From contig JBLMYS010000147.1 of the NCBI GenBank assembly GCA_050258415.1, forward strand, positions 1 to 64,000: DNA of 64,000 nucleotides, in the 5' to 3' direction. Below are positions 1-9,862 of this stretch, one piece after another. Within the stretch, counting starts at the first letter, position 1. Each line of letters begins with the position of its first letter. The translations under genes were made by a program, and so were the position numbers. Under the pieces are notes generated by a model. It was not told the DNA's origin, ran no database searches, and was given only the letters and a program-made list of their open reading frames with translations. This stretch comes from JAAXKN01 sp050258415. GTDB taxonomy: Bacteria; Bacteroidota; Ignavibacteria; Ignavibacteriales; SURF-24.

Positions 1-774
1 GTGCTCTGGGTTGAGCTCGATCACTCGGGAAATCTTTGGGCAGGCACCGGAGGCGGTGGTGTGGCAATGTTTAACGGCTCGGGGTGGACCGTCTACGACA
101 GCCTTAACTCTCCCCTTCCAAGCAATCACGTAAACTCCATTGGAGTCGACAGGAAAGGGAACAAATGGTTCCAGACCATTCAAGGCGAGGCTATATTTGA
201 CGGTTCGAAATGGACCGTCATTAAGCCGGCAAAGGACGGGCTTCCTGATCCTTACGTAAGATCCATCGCATTCGACTCCACGGGCAACAAATGGATAGGC
301 ACATTCCTGGGACTTGTAAAATACAACGATTCCACATTCACGCTTTTTAACCGTCCCAACACGGGGCTCCCGGGTCAGGACGTGGTCTGCATTGCAATTG
401 ACAGGTACGACAACAAATGGATAGGCACAAACCGCGGCCTTGCGGTCTTCAATGAAAAAGGGATAGGAGGCACCAACACATCAGGCATAAGCAGCAAAAT
501 AGAAATGCCAACGGGCTACAGCCTCATGCAGAACTATCCAAATCCCTTCAATCCGACGACGACAATAAGCTACAGTCTGCCGGGGCAAAGCTTTGTAAAG
601 CTTAGGGTGTTTGACATACTTGGGCGTGAGGTAATGCAGCTAATAAATGAGATCCAGACAGCAGGAAGCCACCAGGCAGTATTCAACGCAGAGAGTCTCC
701 CCAGCGGCACATATTTTTACAGGTTAGAAGCCGGAAGTTTCACGAGCACGAAGAAGATGATAATATTGAAATAA
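1..774 (+). CDS. T9SS-exported Reg_prop-type beta-propeller protein, 5' truncated
   Basis: The open frame reaches the left edge, so only the C-terminal 257 residues are seen and the GTG at base 1 is probably not the true start. At least four repeats of about 42 residues carry the G-N-K/L-W-x-G-T pattern typical of two-component-regulator propeller (Reg_prop) repeats. The last ~85 residues are a type A T9SS sorting domain (YPNPFNP, then SGTYFYRLEAG and terminal KKMIILK). Family knowledge predicts export by T9SS to the cell surface or medium. The repeats resemble those of the minus-strand gene at 6562-9516, so the two are probably paralogues. Ligand and role are unknown. It ends just before a REP-like palindrome cluster. 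Confidence 0.85.
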   Translation: MLWVELDHSGNLWAGTGGGGVAMFNGSGWTVYDSLNSPLPSNHVNSIGVDRKGNKWFQTIQGEAIFDGSKWTVIKPAKDGLPDPYVRSIAFDSTGNKWIGTFLGLVKYNDSTFTLFNRPNTGLPGQDVVCIAIDRYDNKWIGTNRGLAVFNEKGIGGTNTSGISSKIEMPTGYSLMQNYPNPFNPTTTISYSLPGQSFVKLRVFDILGREVMQLINEIQTAGSHQAVFNAESLPSGTYFYRLEAGSFTSTKKMIILK

Positions 775-790
775 TGTTCCGGCTGAATTG

Positions 791-925
791 CCACGACCTT
801 CAGGTCGTGGTTACAGGAATAAAAAAAATTGGGCTTCAGCCCCCGATCATCCGTGCAGGATCCGGGGCTGAAGCCCCGATGGTGTGAGGGACGCATAAAA
901 CACCAGAGCTAAAAGCCCGGGGCTA
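791..925. repeat. REP-like palindrome cluster
   Basis: Consecutive palindromes: CCACGACC-TTCA-GGTCGTGG at 791-810; a 13-bp stem gggcttcagcccc at 831-843 pairing with ggggctgaagccc at 864-876, with an inner GATC/GATC pairing; and AGCCCGGGGCT at 915-925. GC-rich stems around TTCA/CTGAA/CTAAA cores resemble REP sequences mobilised by RAYT (Y1) transposases. It lies between two convergent genes and could also work as a bidirectional terminator. No transposase gene is nearby. Confidence 0.6.
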
Positions 926-959
926 ATCATAAAAAAGATTTTCCGGGAGGGTCATTAGA

Positions 960-3635
960 TTATTTAAGGATTATCATTTTTTTTATTTGCCTGAAATCTT
1001 TTGTGCCATCCGTTGCCCTGGCTTCAAATATATAAAAGTATACTCCTGAGGATATTCCTTTTGCATCAAAACTTATCTCGTGAAGCCCTGCGCTTTGGTC
1101 CTTTACCATATATTCCTTTACAGTTTTCCCAAGTGAGTTATATATGGCAATCCTGACAGAGCTCTCCAAGGGAAGATTATACCTGATCAGGGTAACAGGA
1201 TTAAACGGGTTCGGATAATTCTGAAAGAGAAAATATTCCCCGGGGTTCGCCCTTCCGGCTTCTGCATATGTAAGCATAATTGATATGGTATCGCTGTAAT
1301 CAGAAACTGCGTACTGGTTGAATGCTTTTACCCGGTAATGATAGTATGCGGACTGAACAGCCGTAGTATCGGTGTAGCCAGTGGTATTGGCTTTTACCGT
1401 ATCCAAAGTGGTGAAGTCTTCTGTTTGCATCCTTTCTATTACAAATCCGCTCTCGCTCACGGAGTTGTCCTTCCAGGAAATCTTAATCCCTTTTGTAACT
1501 GCAGCGAGGTTTAAGCTGTCTGGCCTTCTTAGCACAGTGGTAAAGTTCCATACTTCCGACCACTGGCTTACTCCCGCGCCGCTCCCGGCCCTGAGCCTCC
1601 AGAAAAATATTCTGCCTTCACTGAGTTCTGTAACATCTTTCGTTAATGCAGTTACAGTTGGATCATCAAGTATTAGATCCTTGAACAGGCTGTCCTTTGC
1701 CACCTGCAGATGGTACCATTCGGCATTTTCCGCCTGTTCCCACGAAAGCCTTACGTTTAATGGCTGATTTTTTGAATTATTTGCTGCCGCAAGGAGTTTC
1801 GGTACCGAGGGAAGAGCCGGTGTCAGTTCTGAAACTGCGGCGCGCCACAGGTAATTATCGTTTCTGGCAAAAATATAATTTCCGCTTTTTTCCAGGAATA
1901 TTATATCTTTTTGAGGCAAACTAACACTTTCTGACTGCCAGCTTAAACCGTTGTCTAAAGAGATATATACTCCCGCCCCATTAGTACCTGCAAGCACAGT
2001 ACTGTCTCCAAAACAAACAAATGAAAAGACCTGTCTTCCCGCAAGCTCATTGCCTACAGCCGTCCAGCTCTGCCCCTTATCAGTCGACCTGAAAGCTCCG
2101 TCACTTACGGTAGATGCAAAGGCCGCATTAGCATTGGCCTTAACCAGCCATACCTCTTTTCCTTCCAGCCCATTATTTGCAAGCTGCCAGCTTGAGCCAT
2201 CATCCGTGGATAAATAAACCTTCCCATGCGAGACCGCAAATATGTCGCTCCCGTTTGATGCCAATGAATTCAGTGCCGAAAAATCGGTGATCCCGGAAGT
2301 GACTTTCACCCATTCATCCCCTGCGTTAGTGGAAAAATAAAGCGCACCTTTCCAGCCGGGCGAATCATATGTTGCAGCAAACATTTTATTTTTGTGCGCA
2401 AGAATTACACTGAACCCTTCCCTGAACTGCGCAATTCCATTGTTAACTGCTTCCCAGCTTTGCCCGTTATCTGTCGACCGGATAATTCCATTCTGCCCGG
2501 CATTGACATACATATTTTTTGAGTCAAAGGCCATAACGTTGATAAAGTAATTTTCGTAGTCGGGTACATTCAGGAATTCCCAGTTCAGGAGGCCGGCATC
2601 CGCAAAAAATATTCCGCTGTATTGAGTAAGGACAAATATGCTGTCGCCCCTGGAAGCCAGAGCTGTCATCCTGAGGGCGTTTAAACCATTATTCGATTTT
2701 GACCATGAAGAACCCTCATCGGCAGAAATAAACACTCCCGCTCCGAAAGTCCCAGCATAGATGCTGCCTCCGGAAGCAGCGATACTTTTCACCTGAATAT
2801 TCTCCTGAATCCCCTTACTGGAGGCCTGCCAGGCTGAGCCGCTATCGTTCCATTTATATATTCCATACGAGCCCAGGGCCGCTAATACAAGATTCCCGTC
2901 AGAAATAAGGCTGTAAAAATATGGATTGGAAGGAAGTCCGCTATTGGCCTGGGTCCATGTTGCGCCGCTGTCTGCCGAAGTATATACTCCTTTCCCGTCT
3001 ATCGCGGCAAAAATATGGCTCCCGTTGATTACAACTTTACCTGTGGCCTTTTCGGGTAATCCGCCGGTACTGCGTTTCCAGCTCACGCCCTTGTTAAGTG
3101 AAACAAAGATTCCGGCTCCGGTTCCAATAACCAGCATGCTGTCTTTTGCGGCAATTGACACAACCGGGTTTTCGGAGGAGTCCACTTCTACTCTTGTCCA
3201 GCTTGATGCATTATCCGTTGACTGGAATAGTCCTTTAGTGCTCCCGGCATAAATTGTTTCCCCGCTTTCAGCTAAAGCCTCTATGCCGAAATTATCTGTT
3301 CCACTGAAATTTTTCTCCCAGCTTGCGCCGTTATTTGTGGAAATAAAAAGCCCTCCATCAACTTCTCCCAGCAGGATAATGTCACCCCTGATAAGAATTG
3401 AAGTTACCCAGTTTGAAAGCTGATCGTTATTAACCGTGCTCCAGCTCTTCGCCTTATCAAATGAAAGAAAGACTCCGACGTTTTCTGAATGAACGGCCAC
3501 CTTATTCCCGCTTGCCGAGACCAGATTAATTGATCCGCCAAAAGGCCCGTTGGTTTGAACCCACTGTGCCTCCGGACTATTATAAAACAAAAAGAAAACT
3601 ACTGCCAGTGATAATAAAAGTAAGGAGTTTTTCAT
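960..3635 (-). CDS. T9SS-exported Asp-box/YCF48-like propeller protein with FN3 domain
   Basis: Exported 891-residue protein. The start at 3635 is chosen because GGAGGG lies 5-6 nt before this ATG; an in-frame ATG at 3647 lacks such a site. A signal peptide (MKNSLLLLSLAVVFFLF, cut near EAQ) is followed by about twelve Asp-box-like motifs (S-x-D-x-G-x-x-W, e.g. RSTDNGQSW) over residues ~50-600, as in BNR/sialidase or YCF48 propellers. Two FN3-like modules follow (~625-800), then a type A T9SS sorting domain ending KKMIILK. No catalytic sialidase residues could be recognised, so this is probably a binding or adhesive surface protein. It lies 50 bp after the gene at 3686-6355 on the same strand, probably one transcript. 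Confidence 0.85.
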   Translation of the reverse strand: MKNSLLLLSLAVVFFLFYNSPEAQWVQTNGPFGGSINLVSASGNKVAVHSENVGVFLSFDKAKSWSTVNNDQLSNWVTSILIRGDIILLGEVDGGLFISTNNGASWEKNFSGTDNFGIEALAESGETIYAGSTKGLFQSTDNASSWTRVEVDSSENPVVSIAAKDSMLVIGTGAGIFVSLNKGVSWKRSTGGLPEKATGKVVINGSHIFAAIDGKGVYTSADSGATWTQANSGLPSNPYFYSLISDGNLVLAALGSYGIYKWNDSGSAWQASSKGIQENIQVKSIAASGGSIYAGTFGAGVFISADEGSSWSKSNNGLNALRMTALASRGDSIFVLTQYSGIFFADAGLLNWEFLNVPDYENYFINVMAFDSKNMYVNAGQNGIIRSTDNGQSWEAVNNGIAQFREGFSVILAHKNKMFAATYDSPGWKGALYFSTNAGDEWVKVTSGITDFSALNSLASNGSDIFAVSHGKVYLSTDDGSSWQLANNGLEGKEVWLVKANANAAFASTVSDGAFRSTDKGQSWTAVGNELAGRQVFSFVCFGDSTVLAGTNGAGVYISLDNGLSWQSESVSLPQKDIIFLEKSGNYIFARNDNYLWRAAVSELTPALPSVPKLLAAANNSKNQPLNVRLSWEQAENAEWYHLQVAKDSLFKDLILDDPTVTALTKDVTELSEGRIFFWRLRAGSGAGVSQWSEVWNFTTVLRRPDSLNLAAVTKGIKISWKDNSVSESGFVIERMQTEDFTTLDTVKANTTGYTDTTAVQSAYYHYRVKAFNQYAVSDYSDTISIMLTYAEAGRANPGEYFLFQNYPNPFNPVTLIRYNLPLESSVRIAIYNSLGKTVKEYMVKDQSAGLHEISFDAKGISSGVYFYIFEARATDGTKDFRQIKKMIILK

Positions 3636-3685
3636 AATTCCCTCCATTTATACTTATTCACAATGCTTAAATTTCCGGGTAAATA

Positions 3686-6355
3686 TTATTTCAGGAGAAT
3701 AAATTTCTTTGAATCCCTGAACTCTCCTGCTTTAATCAGATAAATATATACTCCGCTTGGAAGCCTGGAAGAATCGAACCTGATTTTATATTCTCCGGCC
3801 TCCCTTTCCCCATTAATCAGTGTTAATATCTCACGGCCAAGCATATCAAAAATCCTGATCTCTACCAGAGTTCTCCTTGGAAGCCAGTACCTGATAATGG
3901 TTGCGGGATTAAAAGGATTAGGATAGTTCTGGAATAGTCTGAACTCCCGTGGAATGAAAGCAAGTTTATCCACGCCTGTAAGAGTAACTGAAGCCGTGTT
4001 ACTGTATTCTGAAACTGCAAAGGGTGTGTATGCTTTTACTCTGTAATAATATGTTACAAGATTAGCTGATATTGAATCTGTGTAGTCTGTTACATCAGCT
4101 TTGACAGTATCAACCGGAATAAAATCCGCATCCTGTTTCCTTTCAATGATATATCCTTCTTCGTTTTCTGAATTATCCTTCCAGGTAAGTTTTATTTCTT
4201 TATTATCCCGGACAGATGCCCCGAGACTCTCCGGAGGATAAAGCATGGTAGTAAAGTTCCACACTTCAGAAAACGGGCTTATACCCATGGTATTCTTCGA
4301 GCTTACTTTCCAGTAATACTTTTGCCCTTCTTTCAAATCCCCTACTTCTTTAGTGGTATCAGTCAATGCTGAATCGCTGAGTACTATAGCATTAAACAGG
4401 CTGTCGCTGGCCACCATTAGGAAATATGAATCTGCTGCAGAAGACTTGCTCCATTTGAGCGTAAGATCCAATGGCTGGTCTTTGGAATTGTTTTTTACAG
4501 AGTTCAGCTGTGGAATACCCGGAGGCGGGATTTGGGTTATCATTTCGGATAACGGGCGTTTCCATACACCATACCTCTGGCTTCCGGCATAGAGTTCAGT
4601 GCCGGAGACGGCTAAAGAGAATACCGGGAATACGGAAAGATCGGGGAATCCGGTTCCAACCGTTTTAATGGTAGCGGCGCTGTCTTCAGAAAGTACTACT
4701 CCTGTTTCCCAGCTGCCGATAAAGAGATTGTTTCCTGAAACTGCAAGTGAAAGTACAAACTCTCCATGCATCTGCTGCCATGAGTCCCCATTGTCAGTTG
4801 AACGGAAGATGCCGTCCATTTCATATCCGGCAAAGATTACATTTCCCATTGCTGCAAGTGAGCTTAAACGTCTATATGTTAATCCGTTTTTTACCAGAGT
4901 CCAGTTCTCTCCGCTGTCTGAGGAACGGAAAACCACGCCGGAATAATCCCCAGCAAAGATATATTTATCATTTGCAGCAAATGAAGTAATCCAGAGGGAT
5001 GGTAATCCATTATTTACCTGGACCCAGCTCTCTCCGTCATTTGTAGAACGAAAGACACCTATGCCGTTTTTGGCCCCCGCAAAAATATTTGTACCGTTTA
5101 CAAACAACGACACGACAGTTGTGCTCGTAAGTCCGTTATTTGCCTTTTTCCAGCTTGCCCCGTTATCATTTGAGCGGTAGACTCCGTTACTGTCTGTTGC
5201 GGCAAGTATGTATGCTCCACTTACAGCAATAGAATTAATGATATTGTTTCCAAGTCCGTTTTTCAGGGCTTCCCAGCTTTTACCCTGATCACCGGAACCG
5301 AACAGGCCGGTACTTGTTCCCGCAAAGATATTAGAGCCGTTCGCAGCAAGGCTTGTAATGGTGGTATTAGTCAGTCCGTTATTGGACGTCCTCCAGTTTG
5401 CTCCATTATCCGTGGAAAGATACACGCCTCCGCCGTCAATTCCAGGGAGGTAGTTTGTTCCGGTGAAAACATCCGCACCGTTTACAGCAAAAGCTTTAAC
5501 CTCCGAATAATCCGGTATTCCTGAACCAGCCCTGATCCAGCTCAATCCATTATCGGTTGAAAGAAATACCCCATCCATGGTTCCGGCAAAAATATGATTA
5601 CCATTTACCGCAAGTGAAATGACGTGAGAGTTTGTCAAGCCGGTGCTGGCATTTTTCCAGCTGGCGCCTTTGTCTGTTGAAAGAAATACTCCGCTCCCGG
5701 TTCCGGCAAAGATATTTGAGTCGCTCAGAGCAAATGAAGTCACCATTTTGCTGGAAGGGCCGTTTTTTACCGGAGCCCAGCTGAAGCCGCCATCCGCGGA
5801 AAAATAGATGCCGCTGTTTTCGGGATGGTCATCGGTTCCGGCAAGTATAATTGAATCAATAACTGCAAAAGCGTAAGGGGCAGATTTTGCACCAGGAATC
5901 ATTGGTAATTCGAGCCAGTTTTCACCACCATCAGCAGAGTAGAATAATCCGTTATCTCCTGAGACAATCAGCCTTTCTGGCAGTGAGACAATCGCTCTTG
6001 CATATGCAGGTCCGGAATTCAGATGTTTCCAGTTTATTCCATAGTCGGAAGAAATATACAAACCGTCTCCTGTTCCGGCAAAGGTTTTAGATCCGATAGC
6101 AACAACCAAAGAAACATTATTATATTCCGGGAATCCGCTTTTTATTTTTCTCCAGCTCTTTCCATTGTCTGATGAAAGGAATACTCCCTGTCCCTCTCCA
6201 ACAGCCGCTATAATATTGGGCCCGCTTACCGTAAGGGAGTTGACGCCGCCTCCAACGGGGCCGTTTGTTTGGATCCACTGCCCAAGTAAGTAATTCCCGG
6301 AAAGGACCAGGAAAAATATAACCGTACACAAAAGAATTGTAAACAAATTCCTCAT
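3686..6355 (-). CDS. T9SS-exported Asp-box propeller protein with FN3 domains
   Basis: Secreted 889-residue paralogue of its neighbours at 960-3635 and 9863-12553. An AAGGAGG ribosome site lies 8 nt before the ATG. After the signal peptide (cut near LLGQ), about twelve S-x-D-x-G-x-x-W motifs (STDNGLSW, SSDSGENW) span residues ~50-600. Two FN3-like domains and a type A T9SS tail ending DSKKFILLK follow. The last ~60 bases are almost identical to those of the gene at 6562-9516, pointing to recent duplication or conversion of the sorting tail. Function is unknown; family logic suggests surface display or adhesion. Confidence 0.85.
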   Translation of the reverse strand: MRNLFTILLCTVIFFLVLSGNYLLGQWIQTNGPVGGGVNSLTVSGPNIIAAVGEGQGVFLSSDNGKSWRKIKSGFPEYNNVSLVVAIGSKTFAGTGDGLYISSDYGINWKHLNSGPAYARAIVSLPERLIVSGDNGLFYSADGGENWLELPMIPGAKSAPYAFAVIDSIILAGTDDHPENSGIYFSADGGFSWAPVKNGPSSKMVTSFALSDSNIFAGTGSGVFLSTDKGASWKNASTGLTNSHVISLAVNGNHIFAGTMDGVFLSTDNGLSWIRAGSGIPDYSEVKAFAVNGADVFTGTNYLPGIDGGGVYLSTDNGANWRTSNNGLTNTTITSLAANGSNIFAGTSTGLFGSGDQGKSWEALKNGLGNNIINSIAVSGAYILAATDSNGVYRSNDNGASWKKANNGLTSTTVVSLFVNGTNIFAGAKNGIGVFRSTNDGESWVQVNNGLPSLWITSFAANDKYIFAGDYSGVVFRSSDSGENWTLVKNGLTYRRLSSLAAMGNVIFAGYEMDGIFRSTDNGDSWQQMHGEFVLSLAVSGNNLFIGSWETGVVLSEDSAATIKTVGTGFPDLSVFPVFSLAVSGTELYAGSQRYGVWKRPLSEMITQIPPPGIPQLNSVKNNSKDQPLDLTLKWSKSSAADSYFLMVASDSLFNAIVLSDSALTDTTKEVGDLKEGQKYYWKVSSKNTMGISPFSEVWNFTTMLYPPESLGASVRDNKEIKLTWKDNSENEEGYIIERKQDADFIPVDTVKADVTDYTDSISANLVTYYYRVKAYTPFAVSEYSNTASVTLTGVDKLAFIPREFRLFQNYPNPFNPATIIRYWLPRRTLVEIRIFDMLGREILTLINGEREAGEYKIRFDSSRLPSGVYIYLIKAGEFRDSKKFILLK

Positions 6356-6561
6356 AATTCTATCCTCCTTACAAGGATTTTAAGAAAGCCGGAATGAGGT
6401 TCCCTTGCCGAAAGAGAAGTAATCTTATTCCATTGAAGCAAGCAAACCATTTTCTCAGGGAGGTAAATGGAGATAAATTATACCTCTGGCCCATTCATCC
6501 CCGCAGGAACTCATATCCCGGTATATTTTTCTCTGAATCTGAAATTGCAGCTCCTTAATAA
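6356..6561 (-). promoter_or_regulatory. Upstream block shared by three propeller genes (copy 1)
   Basis: On the minus strand this reads into the gene at 3686-6355. It holds AGAAAATGGTTTGCTT (complement of 6440-6455) and an AATTTATCTCCATTTACC block (6465-6482) that recur before the next upstream paralogue (9741-9790); the first also recurs before the third (12640-12653). GGTTTGCTT is followed after ~10 nt by an A-rich box, as in a promoter. Resemblance to copy 2 extends over ~90 bp, so part of it may simply be duplicated flank. Confidence 0.5.
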
Positions 6562-9516
6562 CTATTTCAGGAGAATAAATTTCTTTGAATCCCTGAACTC
6601 TCCTGCTTTAATCAGATAAATATATTCTCCGCTTGGAAGTCCTGAGCCATCGAGCTGAATTCTATATTCTCCAGGATCTTTTTCTTCGTTCATCAGAGTG
6701 GAAACCTCGCGCCCCAGAATGTCAAATATTTTAAGCTCCACCATACTTCTCTCCGGAAGCCAATAGCGTATCGTGCTTACAGGATTAAAAGGATTCGGGT
6801 AGTTCTGGAACAGCCTGAATTCCTTTGGCATAAAAGCTGACTCACCCGCGTTGGTAATTGTAACTGTAGCTGTGTTGCTGTATGCCGAAACTGCAAATGG
6901 TGTGAATGCTTTAATCCTGTACTGATATGTGGTGGTCTTGCCTGCAATCGCATCTGTGTAGTTTGTGCTATTGCCTTTTACCGTATCAATTGGAATAAAT
7001 TCAGCATCCTGTTTTCTTTCTATGACAAACCCTGTTACAGTTTTAGATTTATCCTTCCACTTTAGTTTTATCTTTTTATCATTCTGAACAGATGCCTCCA
7101 AACTCTCGGGAGCATAGAGTATGGTAATTAAATTCCATACCTCTGAGAACGGACTCTCCCCGGCGCTGCTTCTTGAACTGACTTTCCAGTAATATTTCAT
7201 CCCTTCCTTTAAGTCAGTTACTTCTTTAAGTGTATCGGTAAGTGTGGAATCGTGAAAAGTAATATTTGTAAAAATATCATCCAGGGCGATCATTAGCCTG
7301 TACCTGTCCGTATTCTTATTTGGTTTCCATAGGAATTTAAGCGTAAGCGGATTATCAGTTGAATTGTTTTTGGGAAGTAAAAGTACCGGCGCTCCTGCAA
7401 GTGCCTGAATCGTAGTGAAACTCCACACTTCCGACCAGGGACTTATGCCTGAACTGTTTTTTGCACGCACCCTCCAATAGTAAGTTGTGGAATTATCGAG
7501 CCCGGTAACCTCTTTTGAAAGAGAGGAAAGTCCGGGATCATCAATAATTAACTCCTTAAAAAGACTGTCTTTTGCGAGCTGCAGGTGATATGTATCTGCT
7601 CCCGAGGATTTATTCCACACGAGTGTAAGAGATAAAAGCTGGTCTTTGGCGTGATTTGCAACTGCTACAAGACTGGGAGCAGCCGGAGGCATAGTGAGTA
7701 TTACTCCGCCTTCTCTGAAAACAGATAACCCATAATAGCTTCCAATCCATTTGTTGTCTGCCGGGTCAACCGCCACAGAGTAAATAGAGTTAGATACTAT
7801 GCCTGAATTAGAAGAATTATATATTGTCCAGTTACTGCCATCAAATTTAGCTATACCCCCTATATTGAGGCCTATCCATTTATTGCCCGATGAGTCAAAT
7901 TGAATTGAAGTAATAGTAGTACCGTTAACTCCGGAAGAAACGGTATAAGAAGTCCATGCGCTGCCGTCATATTTGGCAAGAACTGGTTCGTTTTGATCTG
8001 CTCTGATCCATACATTACCATCCCTGTCAACTGAAATAACCCGCGTTGAGAAATAGTTGCTGAATTGTGTCCATGATGCTCCGTCAAACTTTACCAGGCT
8101 GCCGTGATATGAACCGGCCCAGACATTTCCATTCAGATCCACAGCAAGTGAAAGAACAGCATTGCGTGGGAGTCCTGAATTGGATTGGTTAAATATGGTC
8201 CAGTTATTATTAGAAAACTTCAGAACGCCGGCCTCATCTACCCCGACCCATGTATTACCCTTCGAATCAAAGTCAATTGCTGAGACAGATCCCTGCACGG
8301 GAAGGTTGTATGTTGTCCAGCTGCTCCCGTCAAATTTTATAATTTTGCCATCCAGTGTTCCGAACCATTTACTGCCGCCGGGATCAATTGCTATGCTGAG
8401 TGTACGGTTATCCGGCAGGGCGGAGTTGGAGCTGTTGTACGTCTTCCATGTTTTCCCGTCAAAGAAAGTTACAGTTCCGCCAGCCAGCATCCATTTATTC
8501 CCCTCATGGTCCACAACAATTAAAGTGACATTATTTGCGGGCAGTCCGGAATTCCAATATTTATATTCAACCCAATTACTGTTGTCAAATTTGGCTAAAT
8601 TCAATTCCGTCCCGATCCATTTATTTCCCATCTGGTCGGCAGCAATTGAGGTGACTTTATTTATCTGTTTTCCTGAATTGAAGGTTTTGTAAACTGTCCA
8701 GTTGTGGTCATCATACTTAGCCAGTCCGCTGTCAGTTCCAAACCATTTATTCCCCTGGGCATCAACAAAAATAGAGTTAATAAAGTTAGCCGGCAGTGAG
8801 GAGTTCGTAGTATTGAATACTGTCCAGTTCGTGCCGTCAAATTTAACTAATCCGTTTGTAGAATTTCCCATCCATATGGCTCCACTGTGGTCTATTGCAA
8901 CGGGACGAACATAATTTATTGGTGAGCCGTAACTTGACGGCTTATAAACAGTCCACGCAGAATCGTCAAATTTTACAAGTCCTTCGCTTGTTGCCAGCCA
9001 TTTACTTCCTGCTGAATCAAAAGCAACGCTATAGACAGCATTGGATGGTAAACCGGAATTGGAAGTGTTATACTGTGTCCAGGTATTACCATCATACTTT
9101 GTGAGTCCTGCAAAAGTTGCAATCCATTTGTTTCCATGAGAGTCAATTGAAATCGAATTAAGCCCGTGATCAGGCGTTGAAAGAGCAGGATAATTTTGTA
9201 TTGTCCAGTTAGTTCCGTCATATTTCACAAGTCCCCCGCCTTTTTTGCCGATCCATTTATTTCCCTGATTGTCCACGGCAATTGAAGCGACCGGATCTTC
9301 AGGCAGTCCAATTTCCTTATTGCGGAAAAATTCCAGCCCTCCATTTGAGACATTCATCCTGATGATATTTATATCCGTCCCGATCCATAAATACTCCCCT
9401 TCGGCTGCAATGCTGTTCACCTGGGTTGGACCAAAATAGTTAATCCACTGGTCAGATTGGCAATATGAGATTGTGTAAAAGATAACCACAAATGAAAAGA
9501 TTCTTAGTAATTTCAT
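6562..9516 (-). CDS. T9SS-exported Reg_prop propeller protein with three FN3-like domains
   Basis: Secreted 984-residue protein; GGAGG lies just before the ATG at 9516. After a signal peptide (MKLLRIFSFVVIFYTISYCQ) come about fourteen ~42-residue repeats of the type GNKWIGT..GLAKYDG..WTVY, typical of the Reg_prop repeats that form two seven-bladed propellers in Bacteroidota sensors, but here on a protein without a kinase. Three FN3-like modules cover ~615-895, and a T9SS type A tail ends DSKKFILLK. The 3' end is nearly identical in DNA to that of the downstream gene ending at 3686. Probably a surface binding protein; the ligand cannot be inferred. Confidence 0.85.
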   Translation of the reverse strand: MKLLRIFSFVVIFYTISYCQSDQWINYFGPTQVNSIAAEGEYLWIGTDINIIRMNVSNGGLEFFRNKEIGLPEDPVASIAVDNQGNKWIGKKGGGLVKYDGTNWTIQNYPALSTPDHGLNSISIDSHGNKWIATFAGLTKYDGNTWTQYNTSNSGLPSNAVYSVAFDSAGSKWLATSEGLVKFDDSAWTVYKPSSYGSPINYVRPVAIDHSGAIWMGNSTNGLVKFDGTNWTVFNTTNSSLPANFINSIFVDAQGNKWFGTDSGLAKYDDHNWTVYKTFNSGKQINKVTSIAADQMGNKWIGTELNLAKFDNSNWVEYKYWNSGLPANNVTLIVVDHEGNKWMLAGGTVTFFDGKTWKTYNSSNSALPDNRTLSIAIDPGGSKWFGTLDGKIIKFDGSSWTTYNLPVQGSVSAIDFDSKGNTWVGVDEAGVLKFSNNNWTIFNQSNSGLPRNAVLSLAVDLNGNVWAGSYHGSLVKFDGASWTQFSNYFSTRVISVDRDGNVWIRADQNEPVLAKYDGSAWTSYTVSSGVNGTTITSIQFDSSGNKWIGLNIGGIAKFDGSNWTIYNSSNSGIVSNSIYSVAVDPADNKWIGSYYGLSVFREGGVILTMPPAAPSLVAVANHAKDQLLSLTLVWNKSSGADTYHLQLAKDSLFKELIIDDPGLSSLSKEVTGLDNSTTYYWRVRAKNSSGISPWSEVWSFTTIQALAGAPVLLLPKNNSTDNPLTLKFLWKPNKNTDRYRLMIALDDIFTNITFHDSTLTDTLKEVTDLKEGMKYYWKVSSRSSAGESPFSEVWNLITILYAPESLEASVQNDKKIKLKWKDKSKTVTGFVIERKQDAEFIPIDTVKGNSTNYTDAIAGKTTTYQYRIKAFTPFAVSAYSNTATVTITNAGESAFMPKEFRLFQNYPNPFNPVSTIRYWLPERSMVELKIFDILGREVSTLMNEEKDPGEYRIQLDGSGLPSGEYIYLIKAGEFRDSKKFILLK

Positions 9517-9862
9517 AGTTGTACCTCCACAAGTTATTTAAAAACCAGATAAATTGAGGGTGGCATTATTCGGCAAACGTGTTTGATATTGCTGAGGCAA
9601 CTAACAAAATTTGAGCATATCCCGGGAAAAGGATGGGAAGTAATCTTTTTTGGTGCGTTTCCCCGGGAAGAAGATTTGTAGATTTTTTGCCGGTCAGATT
9701 ATTTCGCATCCACTGAGAAATAAATCTTTTACGAAATTATAAGCAAACCATTTTCTTTGGCAGATGAATAGAGATAAATTACTCCCCTGCCTCATGTATT
9801 CATTCAGGAACTAATATTCCGATGAATTTTCCAGGGGGGCAGAGATCCTCTGCCCCGAATGA
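9517..9862 (-). promoter_or_regulatory. 346-bp intergenic region with shared upstream block (copy 2)
   Basis: No gene is seen here. On the minus strand it is the leader of the gene at 6562-9516. The shared element AGAAAATGGTTTGCTT is the complement of 9741-9756, followed by TATAATTTCGTAAAAG, a plausible -10 area; the AATTTATCTC box lies at 9771-9780. The region then has a ~220-nt leader before the start codon. A GGGGCAGAGATCCTCTGCCCC palindrome at 9836-9856 just after the stop codon of the 9863-12553 gene is a likely transcript-end hairpin for that gene. Confidence 0.5.
9836..9856 (-). terminator. GC-rich hairpin after propeller gene
   Basis: GGGGCAGAG/CTCTGCCCC makes a 9-bp perfect stem with a 3-nt loop directly downstream of the minus-strand gene ending at 9863. 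No long U tract follows on the minus strand (CTGGAAAATTC), so it may stabilise a 3' end rather than act as a strong intrinsic terminator. Confidence 0.5.

Noticed and set aside
6440..6455. AGCAAACCAT resembles the GCAAACC core of c-di-GMP-I (GEMM) riboswitches.
   Set aside because: The second conserved stem and the ACGCAAAGCC segment are missing, and two of the three copies are oriented away from any gene on that strand.
8162..8914. Open frames antisense to the propeller gene at 6562-9516.
   Set aside because: They mirror the repeat pattern of the real gene and lack ribosome sites or recognisable domains.
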